Shown piece by piece: positions 9,716-21,240 of a stretch of 64,000 nt of DNA. Source of the DNA: Purshia tridentata. Taxonomy: Eukaryota > Streptophyta > Magnoliopsida > Rosales > Rosaceae. The translations under genes and the position numbers were made by a program. The notes under the pieces were generated by a model. It searched no databases and was not told the origin of the DNA. It saw only the letters and a list, made by a program, of their open reading frames with translations. Each line of letters opens with the position of its first letter. Positions within the stretch are counted from its first letter, which is position 1. The stretch is taken from contig QANT01002862.1 of assembly GCA_003254885.1 (NCBI GenBank), positions 62,001-126,000 of the forward strand, read 5' to 3'.

Positions 9716-12497
9716 GAACCCAAACCAGCTGAAAATCTCAAAGCAAAAAAGATAGTAGAGAGTGAAAGATTGGGAATTTGGGCTAATGGGTTTTCAGAGA
9801 AGCCTAGTGATCATATGCTGGAAAGCAGAGAGAGAGTGATCAAGGAAAAAAAAAAAAAAACAAACAGATCAAAACCCAAAACAGAGAGAAAATGGTATAG
9901 TGTCTACGCAACCGACATGCAGAAGAGAGAAGATGAAGTGGGAGAGGAAGAGGTGGAGAGAGAGACCGACAGAGACAGTGCTCTCTCCCAGGTCAGGTGG
10001 ATATGATTGATGAACACAAGCCCTAGCCCTTGGGGGATTTGAGTGAAATGACGAAAATGTCCATATTGTAATTGTTTAGACTACTTTCATAATTTTCGGC
10101 TTCAGATTCTTTGGTGGCGTTGCATACACCCGCCAAATTTTAGGGAAAAAGGAGGCACGTGGCGATGCGCGAGTGGGTGTTTTGGCCGTACTCGCAGGGA
10201 GTGAGAAAAAGATGATACTCGCTGGCATATGGTGTTTGTGAAATAATGAATAAAGGATTCAGTTTGTATGTATGGGTCTGGGACTTGGGAATAGGAATGG
10301 CGTGCGGTTAGGTGGTTATGGTTTCAAGAAGTGTTAATTTTATTGGGATAAATGTTGTTGTAAATTTGTACACTCTTGGTATGCATATTAAATTTGTAAA
10401 CTCTGGTTTTTACATGACAATAAGAGAATTTTAAAAAAATGAAAGGTTCATGAGCCTTAAGTGAGTTTGTCATTCTCATGACCGAATTTACAGTATTTTT
10501 GAATATAAGTGCTCCAATTAATTTTCAAAATATGAATATGAAAAAGGAATCCCATACATATTCCAGCAAAACAAACACTTGCTATACGTGTGAGTATGTA
10601 TGGTTGCATGCATGAATGATAAGGAAAAACATAGAGCACCCACGTAAGGATGGTGATGAACCATTTATAATGCAATAGGCATGATGCTATTCGGGTTGAA
10701 CAAATGGTGGTATTGTGGGTTTAACAAGGGACAAATTTAAAAAGCATGTAAGTATGATCAGGTAACAGAAAAAAAGTAAGAAAGCAAAGGAAAAAGAAAC
10801 ATCCTTAAAGACAATTCGATTTGTCTCGCAGGGAAACGCATAACGCCGCCAACCCATCATTGAAAATGACCACTACTATCCTCCACACATATTATCAGCT
10901 CGGTTACTCAAATGCCACAACCGATCACCGACCGACCATACACAAATTCAATCTAGAAAATTCATATCATATAGATTATAGATTGAATGAAAGTTAAATT
11001 TGTTTATAATATATTGAAAAGATTACTTCTTCTTTACTGAGATGGACAATTTTGATTATATTATCTTACAAACATTTACTACTTCCACTTTTTTCATGAC
11101 TTTCATTTAATCATATAAATTTAAAAATACAAACAAATGTAAGATAGAAAATTTTTATGAATATGATTTAGTAAACAAATTTCACACAATCACCACTAAA
11201 TTTTCATATTTTCAATAAAATCTATTAAACTGTGTTTGAGCTTTCCGAGGCTTAGTTAATTTTGCATCAAACGATGAGCCTTTCAAATCTCAGTCGTCTG
11301 CTTCCCTCGGTAACATGAAATTAAACCAAAAATTGATTTTTTTTATTTTGTCATTTTGTCATTTTCGCTTGTCAGTTGTCTCTAAACAGCAATCTGCATC
11401 CTTTACGCGCATGCTCCTGACGCTAGCCAAGCTCTTGTTAGAGTTGGACATTCAATCTTTTTTTTTGTCAGAGTAAGAGTAACATTAAATTTTATTCTGA
11501 ATTATTAAATTAGAACTAAATTACTAACAAGTACGTTAGTGTTATCTTTGACAGCAAACTTTTTTCCCCCATCGAGAGAGAGCTTCAATTTAGAAAGCTT
11601 GGAAGAAAAGTACATTTCAAGAATTTGTTTCATATTCCAGTTTAAAAAACCAAATAATGATATTTTGTTAAATAGGTTCATAAAATGGGCTTTTTCAATA
11701 GATTTCATAACTATCAACGTTATAAACTAAATTCCATAACATATCACATACACGCAAATCTAAACATAAGTCCCAAAACATTAAAAAAAACCAAGGCATA
11801 TAATATTTTCCATCATATAAAAGCTTTAGAGGCGACTTTTAAATTAATATATAACCAAATAAACGTATACCGTCTGGCAACATATTTGACCAACAAATTT
11901 GAAGCCCGAAAAGGGGAGACTAAACAACACACAACAACATACAATGTAAAGGAATAGAAATCCTTCAACTATGAAGCAAAAATATAAGAGAAGTTTGGGA
12001 GTTCCAAAACCAGTTGTGCAGAACCGTAAACATATTACCGACACCACTTATATGACAACTGAAAAAATTAAAATAAATTAAGAATAACTCAACATCTTGC
12101 TCTACGGGATAGCCCAAACACCGGAAATAACCACTCGTGAAAAAAAATAAACTCCGGTTTTTATAATCTGTGTTGCAGATGTTCATCATGTAATCAATCC
12201 GTTGGACCCTGAACCAATTTAAACCAGCTGTTGTTGCAAACACCTGAGCCAGCCATCCCAAAAATCAACCCTACAAACAGGACCCAAACATAACAAGACG
12301 CCTGACCTGACCTGACTTGACTGCAACTGACCTGACCTGACTGGATTACTGCCTTGCCATACTCAAGGACTTCACTCCATAAAGAGGAAAATTTCTGCAA
12401 TTGATGGAATATATATGATATATCAAATTGAAACATCAATGACACCATCCTATATACAAACATGAAATTGTATATCTGTGAAAACAATGTATCACCT
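9716..12497. other. GATA upstream region and importin alpha 3' flank, no gene
   Basis: The GATA 5' leader (about 9720-10000) is purine-rich on the plus strand with short GA runs. From 10.0 to 12.0 kb the DNA is AT-rich and no coding sequence was recognised. The importin alpha 3'UTR occupies the last few hundred bases and contains imperfect TGACC/CCTGA repeats at about 12301-12345. Confidence 0.5.
12301..12345. repeat. Imperfect CCTGA pentamer repeat
   Basis: Repeated CCTGA units, interrupted once, within the likely 3'UTR of importin alpha. No function is evident. Confidence 0.8.
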
Positions 12498-15400
12498 CTA
12501 GCTGAAGTTGAATCCACCAGATGGGACAGTTGGAACTTGATTCCCTCCAAAGTTGAACCCAGATTGGGAAGCATCACCTGGTGGCATTGTTTCATCTTCG
12601 TCCTCCAACCAATATGTCTCAAGAATCTTCACTGCCTTCTCATAAATCTCAGTGTTGTCATGACTTTGTAGATTTTCAATTTTTTCTAATCCCTCAGCAT
12701 CATCTATCACCTGAGCATAGACATTTACCCCATCAGTAGTGCCTAAATTCTTCTCAGCTTCTCCAACCTTCAAGATGTTTTCGAGGCCTTCTAAACAAAC
12801 AGTCACGATTCTAGGATCAGGGCAGATAAGAAGATCACACAAGGGCTTGATACACCCTTGGCTTACTAGAAACCTGTCACAAAAGAACAGAAGATCAGAT
12901 TGAATAAACTGACAAAATATTTTAACAAATTAAACAAGAAATTAATACAAATTTCTTCATACTTTATCTGTTCAGGAGAGCCACCAGAAGTAGCATTTGA
13001 GATTGCCCATGCAGCCTCTTTCTTTATATCAAACTCAGCATTTTGAAGCAGATTAACAAGAGGACCGATTATATTAGCCTCAATTACAGCCTGTTAAATT
13101 CCAAAATTAATCGGTAACATCAATAACCCAGCAACCCACAATACAGAACTGATGCAAACTCTGTAGAAAGTTCCAAATTTCATGAAACCAGAACATTTAA
13201 AGACACGAAACCAATGAGAACATGATTGATAATAATGTCAAAATGAACAATATCTGTGTGTTACCTGAATCTGCTCCTTGTTCCCAGCTGTGATATTTGA
13301 AATAGTCCAGCAAGCCTCCTTCTTGATGCTCTTTTTATAATTATTATTCAAAAGGCTCAGTAGGCAAGGAAGAGCTTGATGTTGGATGATCACCTAGGAA
13401 GCAACAGCAGCTCATTATTTAACTATACAGAGTTATTCATTTGAAATTATTTTGTTACATCTCGTAACATAATCTTTTATCTTAAACAAATTATATGAAC
13501 TGTTGCACTGTTTGCCAACCACCTATGGTTTTTCTCTGGTGACTTATAATCTTTGTTGTTTGCCACTCCATTGCTTTCTAAAAGGCTACAAGGTCTAAAT
13601 AAATAAAGACGTGCACCAAGCTCTATGGGGGAGAGCCCAATAAAAAGAGACAATATATTGGTTATACCAGGAAACCCTAGATTGTATCATGCCCAACCAA
13701 GAATTTTTCTTCTTTGCATGTGTGTTTTTTCTTTTTAACTCCACTGCTTTACATAAAGGAAAAGGGTCTAAAACAACAAAGTGTGCAATGTGTTAATATG
13801 GATGAGCAACCTAAGAGAAGGAATGATCTGTTGTCTTGTATCATCTAAAAAACATCTAACAGGGAAAACAAGACATTCAAAATGCAAAGAGCAAACAATA
13901 CCTGAGTTTGCATATCATCTCCCGTAACAATGTTTCCAACTGTGCGGAGAGCAGGAATGAGTACCGAAGGAGATGGATGACTGAAAAGATTATCAGGATT
14001 TCAGAATTTCAGAATTTACAGCACATAAAATAAGGGATAAAAAAAAAGTCCCAACAATGAACTGTAAACACTTACAGTAGAAGCTCAACAAGCCTGGGGC
14101 ACACTCCAGATTCAATAACAGCTTGAATTTTGTCATTTGTACCATCAGATAGGTAAGAAAGAGCCCAACACGCATCAGTCAAGACTTCTTCATCATTTGA
14201 ATGAATTAAACGCGCAAGGGCTGGAAGTGCAGGCTTAACCTAAAGAAAGAACAAAACCATTACCAATATTGCCACCACCTCAACTGAGGTCACATAACTA
14301 ATATATGACCTACTGTAAACGGTATGCTGCCAAAGTAATACAACTACTAGCACTGTCAAAGCCAATTTAACAGCTAACTAAACTGACTGACTTGAGAATT
14401 TTTTAACCTGTACATAGCTTCTACAAAAACCCAACCTGATCAAAAGGAGGCTGTGGCTTGCCCCTGCAAAAATTTGACAGTGTCCAAGTCGCATTTCTCA
14501 GCATAGAGAGCTTTGCATGCTCATTCAACTGTGACAGCAATGGAATCAAAGCCCCATTACCAAGTACAAGATCACGACATCTAGGAGAATCACCAGCAAC
14601 ATTTCCCAACGCCCAAACAGCCTAATAGTTCAAGAGAAAAGGGAGAGAGAAAATCGGTCAGCATTTTAATTTACAGATTATAGATCTAGATAAACTGAAC
14701 AATTCATCTGGCATCTACATTCTATGAAATTGGGATACCCAGCCTTCTCATACCCTTAAAAAAGACTTTTCTAGGGATCAATCATTTGGGAACATGCCAG
14801 GCAAAGTACCCACTGTTTCCAAAGATGGCCCCCTCCCCAACCCCCAACCAAAAAAGAAAAGAAAAAGAAAGCAAAGTCCATAGTCAATAACTTATAAACT
14901 ATAATTAAGTAGCTATCTTCTCAATGTATACCTGCTCACGAACATCATCACTTGGAGAACTAAGTAGCTTCACAAATATTGGAACAGCACCATGATCAAT
15001 CACCACCTTTGTGTTCTCAGAAGTACCAGATGCAATGTTTGTGAGAGCCCAAGCTGCCTCAAACTGCAAGAAATTAAGGAATAAGAATGTTTAAAATGGC
15101 CACATTTAAGAAGGTATATGTATAAATATATAATATGTTTTTTATATATATAAAAGGACATATCAAAGGAGAGGTAAAAGACCTGAAGTTGTGGGAAATC
15201 CTCCCTCATTAAAAACTCAACAAAACGAGGAACAACACCAGATTGTATGACTTCTTCAATTGGAGGGCTACGTTCTAGTACAAGGAAAACAAAAATGAAA
15301 TAGGTACATTCACTCTGAAAAAAAAAATAAAAAAATTTACAACCAAAAACTTCTACTCACCAATTGAAAGCAACTTCCTAAACTGAGTAGTTGCCTCAAG

Positions 15401-16578
15401 CTGCAGACTGCTCTCTTCACTCCAGACACCAGCAACCATGGATGGTAGATGCTCTAGCTGTAATAGAAAGATATTCTACCATATTTAGCATATTCCCCAA
15501 CAAGCCAGCAACTTCACTAAAAGCAATAGCATAATTAACATATTTTACATGCAGCAAATACAAACAAGAATTTTCCTTGAAGGTTGCATCGAATTCTTGT
15601 GTCGAATTGCAGAAATTGGTAATACTCAAAATTACTATTGTTAATAGATGTTGTATATGAAATATCTCTGTCCCTCTATCCAAGAACCAAAAATAAAGGC
15701 ATGTTCTTCTTAGGCATCAAGGAGTTGACTAACATACTAAAATACGTTAACTACCTTTCCCAGTAAATATTAATAATTCAGAAGTAGCCACAAAACTGGT
15801 ACAGTAACCTTAAAACAGTTCAGCAACTTCAAAATCCAAACTAGCCTGTAGTCTTAAACTCGACAAAACAAAAGAACCCCGCCTCAAATCCTGAAATAAC
15901 TAGACTACAGTAATCAACTAATATTTAACAATAGCACCAAGGGAAACCCTATTTAAGGGCTGATCATGAACTTCATGATCTCAAACCCGCAACTTCAGAA
16001 GTCTGATTAATTAACATTTACTTACCAATGAGAAACAATCTACGGAACATTAGATTTTGGCATCTTTTTTCGAATACAGAAGTGTCATCGAACACATTTA
16101 ATAAAATCAGCAATCGATCAATCAAATCCAATCCAATCCAATCCAATCCAATTCCAATAAATCAATTTCCTTCACTAAAAGCACATACATTCAACTTAAT
16201 CAGTAAAACCCAATTCAGCAAAACTTAGCACACACCCATTGATCAATTCAATCACAAAACCCCAATCCCCCAAACAAACAAGAAAATAACTAACCGTCCA
16301 CCAAAAATTTAAATGGAAAAGAGGGAAACCAGTCATCGATCGAAATCCGAATTGCAACATTAGGTTACCTTCTTTTCTAGGGCGGAGGCTTGAAGATTAG
16401 AGGGCAATTGCTGAGGCTGAAGGCCCTCACGGCGCTTCTTCTGGAGGCTTTCTTCTCTGCGGTTCTTCCTGATCTCGACCATGTTGTCCTCCCTCCGGCG
16501 CCGGCCCTCCTCCGCATCCACAGCCACCTTATACCTGTTCCGGCGGACCTCCGCCCTCGCGTTCGGCCTCAACGACAT
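12498..16578 (-). CDS. IMPA: Importin subunit alpha
   Basis: Nuclear import adaptor: binds classical nuclear localisation signals and links cargo to importin beta. Ten exons in transcription order: 16578-16369, 15457-15361, 15274-15183, 15063-14932, 14621-14436, 14239-14076, 13980-13902, 13393-13265, 13090-12963, 12873-12498, giving 530 residues, the normal length. The N-terminal Arg-rich importin-beta-binding region ([14 protein letters not shown] ... GRRRRED) fills the first exon. Armadillo repeats follow, with NLS-groove W-x3-N signatures such as [44 protein letters not shown] and [11 protein letters not shown]. The acidic tail and Gly/Phe/Asn-rich end (SGGFNFS) are typical. Start is the only ATG preceding the conserved MSLRPNAR. 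No defects seen. Confidence 0.96.
16124..16153. repeat. (AATCC)n repeat in importin alpha intron 1
   Basis: About five to six AATCC units lie within the first intron of importin alpha. Confidence 0.85.
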
Positions 16579-16609
16579 CGTTCCCTTCGATGAAAAACCC
16601 GAAACCCTA

Positions 16610-16756
16610 AGAGAGAGAGAGAGGGGGGGATAGGGTTTTAGAGCAGAGAGAGAGAGAGAAAGGAAGCGTTGTGGACTTAGGAGTTGGGACTTGGAGAGTG
16701 GGTTTGTGTTTCTTTTTGAAGTGAGAGAGGGATGGGGAAATAGAGACGATTTTATA
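16610..16756 (-). promoter_or_regulatory. Importin alpha leader with CT repeats and TATA box
   Basis: On the minus strand a TATAAAA (plus-strand TTTTATA at 16750-16756) lies about 170 bp upstream of the start codon. The presumed 5'UTR between them carries two CT-rich blocks (16610-16624 and 16641-16660 on the plus strand as GA). The placement suits a transcription start near 16720. Confidence 0.5.
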
Positions 16757-16759
16757 GCG

Positions 16760-18602
16760 TTAGTAGGAGTGGAGGAGGTGGATATTTGGGCTCGGATCGG
16801 CTGCTAATTACGGAGGATTGCCCCTTGGTTTGAATTTGAAGATGAGGGAAAACCGTCAATATCTTCTTGGTCCGACTGTCCGAGGAATTAGAAATCAGAT
16901 GATGGTCTTCTCAATTCTGATTTTATCACTTCTGTTCGTGGATTTCAAAACCGGACCAAATCGGTATAATCGGCCCGTTTTGTTAATTGTATCAATACAT
17001 AAGGTCAAATTTAATTTCCTTTTTTCTTTTAACCAAACATCTAATAGGGTTCCCTCTAATATTTTTGTTTTTATACACTTCTCTTTTTTTTTGGCCAGGG
17101 GTTTTTTATACACTTCTCAATTATATGGAAAAATATAATTTTGACAAGTAGTACACTTATTTTTTATTATTTACACTCAAAATACAAAATGTGAGTACTA
17201 ATTATCCATTGGACACACAGTTTTGTTTAGTAGATATTCACATCCAAATAGAATTTCACATTATTTATTTATTATAAGAGTGTTGAAGGGTTCGAATCCG
17301 GATATGTAGAGGAAACTTTTGTTCTTAGCCAACTAGACTAATTCTAATTCACAAAATTTCATTTATTAATTGTCTAAACATGCCAAACTATCTTGGCCAA
17401 AAAAATAAAGCCAAACTATAGGGCAAAGGAATAGTTGCATATAATTATATAATTTCCACTAATTTAGGTTAGACAAAAATATTAAGTATTAAATTTATTA
17501 ACAAGAAGGTAACAATTTTTTCAAAATTTCATTTGTTAACAATTGTACAACTGATTTTCTAACTTTATAATTTTTAACATATAAAAGTATAATATTGGAT
17601 ACATTATTTAGCTTTCATTTAATTCTCGAGATGTTTATACAGTCATTATATTATATTATGTGGTTAAAAGATTCAAACTTGAGAGATATCCAACATTATG
17701 CAGAGAAACATCACCAATTCAAAATGACAATTTAGTTCACATTAAATTTAAAAAATTTCGAATATACAATTTGAATTCTTCCCAAATAAAGTTATATAAC
17801 TTTAAAAATATGGGCTTATTAGTATAAGACTCAACATGCAGGGTCTGAATTGAAGGCCTGTCAGAGCTTTACTCATTTATTGCATGTTGTTTAATTTGTT
17901 GAGGCATATGGCTAGGCAAGTCATGAAGATGAAGTGATTATGTATAGGTTATGAAAAATCTATAAGCTATTTGCATACTTGATCGAGAGATAAAAAGGTC
18001 ATTTCCTAGCACATGTTGTTGGACTTGGATCTGGGCTGTTACACAACCCTAACCCAGATTGCCAGTGTTTTACTTGAAGATCTTGTAATGACTGTTAGGC
18101 TTAAGCCCATTTTTGTTTAGCTTGTGTTTGGGCCTCCGAATCATAAAATTCGAGTGGCTTGATGAATAACAAGTGTCTTCATGGGTGTGGTGGTTGCCAA
18201 TTGTCAATTTGTCGTTAGATAGATACACACAAAAATGCTAGCTTTCCTCAATTTTCTAATGTAAAACAAATAAAACGAAGAATACACATCAATATCAATT
18301 AGACAAATCACATATTATAATAATAAAAACAAGGAATACAATTATAGAAGTTAAATCTTTATTATTAAAGGTACGGTAGGTACCAAGTCTTTGTGACATG
18401 ACATGTCCTAGAAACCAAACGAGACTAACCTAAACTAAACTAACCTACACCTTTCATTCGACAAATGACCCAATCCCCCACCTCCAATCAGATTTTAATT
18501 TGAGGAATTAAACCAAATCCAAATCCAACTTAAAAAGAAAGATGAAAAAACAAAGCGAGGGGAGGTCAAATGAGATGAAATTCTATGATCCTGTACAACG
18601 CG
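16760..18602. other. Intergenic AT-rich DNA
   Basis: No gene recognised. A tRNA B-box-like word (GGGTTCGAATCCGG at about 17289) followed by CTTAGCCAACTAGACTAA looks like part of an old dispersed repeat and not like a tRNA gene, because no acceptor stem or A-box is present. The last 200 bases are probably the 3'UTR of the J-domain gene. Confidence 0.45.
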
Positions 18603-19609
18603 CTAGCAGCGAGACGTGCTGCGGTTGCCGGTGTTACCTCCGCAAGCACTGCCACGTGCCTTCTTTGTGGCCGTCGGATCCATGCCGCTTGCGTCAAACC
18701 CCATCCCACCTCCACCACCGACCATGTCCACGAACATCTTCTGGAGATCTTCAAAGCTGTTCCCCTGACCAAATTATTTGCACCCAAAAATATCAAACCA
18801 AATTGTAATATTACCAATTCACCCTTAACAATGATTAAGGAAAATCAATAATAATCCCTACCTCGTCCTTCACATTGTTCATCATGGATATCATCTCTTG
18901 TATGAAGTCGCCAAATTCCTGCTCGCAAATTCACAATAATTTAGGGGCATAAAAGGAAACAAAAAAAAGGTACCTTGGAAACATCAATTTTCTGACGTAA
19001 AAGGCAAGCTGATATCACCAAGGCAATCATTCACCGTACGACAAAGCTTTTACTCTCTTGTTTACCGTGCATTAAAAAAATATTTTTTTTTTTTTTACCG
19101 CGCATTGTGTACGGTGAAAATTAGCCTAGGCAAGATGAAGAGGAGAGATCGAGTACGGACTTCGTCTTCTTCAAGAGGGTCGTAGAGCCCGGCGTCGTAC
19201 ATTGACCGCTTCGCCTGATCCGAGAGAACTGCGCAACCCAAAACACCGTCGTTAGCGCAAACACGGATAAAAATCAAGGTTAAGGCTTTTTAAATGACTA
19301 ACGACGTCCTTTGTTACCCGAGTAAGCTTCTTGGACCTGCTGAAACCGCCGCTTGGCTTCTCCGGCCACCCCAGGGTTCCGGGCCCACCTATCTGGATGC
19401 CATTTCTTCAAAAAAAAAAAAACCGAAACAAAAATCACGAATTAAAATAAATTCCAGAAATTTAGCTTTTTTGAAACAGCAACGCTTAACTTAATTACCA
19501 TAGCGAGCTTGCGGTAGGCGGTGCGGATATCAGAGAAGGAAGCGTCCTTGCGAATCCCGAGGACGGCGTAGTAGCAAGATCCGCCGTTGGATCCTCCTTC
19601 CCTATCCAT
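18603..19609 (-). CDS. Small J-domain (DnaJ-like, type C) protein
   Basis: Hsp70 co-chaperone candidate. Exons in transcription order: 19609-19499, 19405-19318, 19228-19161, 18918-18862, 18764-18603, giving 161 residues. The J domain starts at about residue 12 ([20 protein letters not shown]) and contains the Hsp70-activating HPD at 40-42 in KWHPDRW, followed by the helix III/IV part [17 protein letters not shown]. No Gly/Phe linker, zinc finger or C-terminal substrate domain follows. Instead there is an acidic patch (LEEDEEFGDF) and a Gly/Met-rich tail (MVGGGGMGF), so it is a type C J-protein. No targeting signal is obvious; cytosol or nucleus is likely. Client and role are not deducible from sequence. 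Confidence 0.9.
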
Positions 19610-20300
19610 CACTCAATGACTCAAACACCCCCCCAAAACCCACCCCCGCCAATCAGGCCCAAAAAAGTAAATTGTTTTCAAAATGAAAAACTCGACTGCG
19701 AGCTTCTCTCAGACCATAGAAACCCAGACGGAATGTTTGCGTGAACGTTTCAGAGAGAACAAAAAAAAAAAAACAGAAAAAAAAGAGGCCGTGTGCTTTT
19801 GCTTGTTTTTTTTTTTTTTTTTTTAATGACGTTTCGTTAGAGACGGAGAAAATATCTTCTCATGGTTACGAAGGAGGAAACTTCGAGAGATTTTGTGTGA
19901 AAGATTCTCTCTGACCTTAAACCCGAAACTCTCGACGGGTGGCTAGATATTTTCTTGGGAGAATATAGAAAAGGGCCTGGAGTTTCCATAAATTACGAGT
20001 TCTTGCCATTGGGCCTTTTTCGGGGATTTGCGCAACTCGGACTTCTTCTGCCATTCACCTACTTCTACTACTAATGGTTTATGGTGATTAATGAAAGATT
20101 TATCCCTTAATTAAGAAACAATGATTCTCTAATTATGGCTGAAATGGCTGATAGCAAACATTGCACCTTTTTTCTTTGGGTATACAATGCGGTTCTGAGG
20201 TCCAAAATAACCAAAAGGGCTATTACAGATTCACAGTTTATAGGCTCATGAATAATAATATGTGAGCTCTCAGTTAAAGCCTCAAATTTCAGTTAGAACA
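19610..20300. other. Upstream region of the J-domain gene
   Basis: Contains A/T homopolymers (near 19760 and 19808-19824) and no coding sequence. It lies between the J-domain promoter and the foldback element. Confidence 0.45.
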
Positions 20301-20700
20301 ATTTTTGGGTTACCCCTTAGGGGGATCTTAAGGTCACTCCACCCTTTTAAATTACAATTTTGACAATGTCAATGTATAATCGAAACCGTTCACATTTTAA
20401 ATCACTTATTATGGATCAACTATGAAAAAAATCAACTCAATCGAAAATCATTTGATTATATAATTGTTGTCAATTAAATAGAAAAAATAAATGGTTTTAG
20501 ATTAAATAGTGATTTTTTTACAAAACTGTTGATTTTTTCTATTTAATTGACAATAATTCTATAACCAAATGATTTCCGATTGAGTTGATTTTTTATATAA
20601 ATAATCTATGATAAATGATCTAAAATATGAACGGTTCCAATTATGTGTCAACATTGCTGAAATTATTATTTTAAGGAGTGGGGTGACCCAAATATTTTTC
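20301..20700. mobile_element. Long inverted-repeat (foldback/MITE-like) element
   Basis: Two arms of about 190 bp each are imperfect reverse complements around an axis near 20510. The best arm match is GTCAATTAAATAGAAAAAAT (20469-20488) against its exact complement at 20532-20551. Other matched pairs are AATCAACTCAATCG with CGATTGAGTTGATT, ACCGTTCA with GAACGGT, and the outer TTTGGGTTACCCC with GGGGTGACCCAAA. There is no coding capacity. The outer ends behave like terminal inverted repeats, but I could not find a target-site duplication, so class and exact ends are open. It sits between the J-domain gene and the CBP60 3' end. Confidence 0.8.
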
Positions 20701-21240
20701 TTTCACTCAAGGTCACAGCCTCACAGGACTTGAGTATGCTATGCAAGCAGGGGTTTAGAAGCTCTTGCAGTTGCAGGCCTAAAAATGACAAACAATGAGG
20801 GCTCTGGTTTCAATCCCAATTGAGAAACCAGTATCCAACAGAATGGTGCAACAAATATCAGTATCATATACAGATCAACTTGAGCAATCAAGCATGGAAT
20901 TGACATCAAAGATCATTCTACATAGTACAGAACAGACACTACTAATGAAACAAATAAACTAAATTTATTTTTATTACTTTCAGAAACCACTTTTACATAG
21001 ATAATTTCCACACTATGTACATCATGGCCAACTATCTAAAAAGAAGAGGAACCCCTTTTTGCACATTTATACATAAAAGGAGAAGAGAAGACTGCTTCAA
21101 AAGTTAAAAACAGATTTGTAAAAGAACTATGCTTATCACACCTAGGAGAAGCTTGCTCCCTAATTTTAGGTACTTCTTGCTTTACAACTAGTGGATAGTA
21201 ATTAACAAACTAAAAAAAGGAAAGAGGAGGACACTGCAGT
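20701..21240. other. CBP60 3' flank
   Basis: AT-rich, non-coding; most is probably the 3'UTR of the CBP60 gene on the minus strand. Confidence 0.45.

Noticed and set aside
16390-16593. Open frame antisense to importin alpha exon 1
   Set aside because: A shadow of the conserved Arg-rich coding exon; no independent evidence.
17285-17340. B-box-like GGGTTCGAATCC suggesting a tRNA gene
   Set aside because: No A-box at the right distance, no acceptor stem and no anticodon arm; more like a fragment of an old dispersed repeat.
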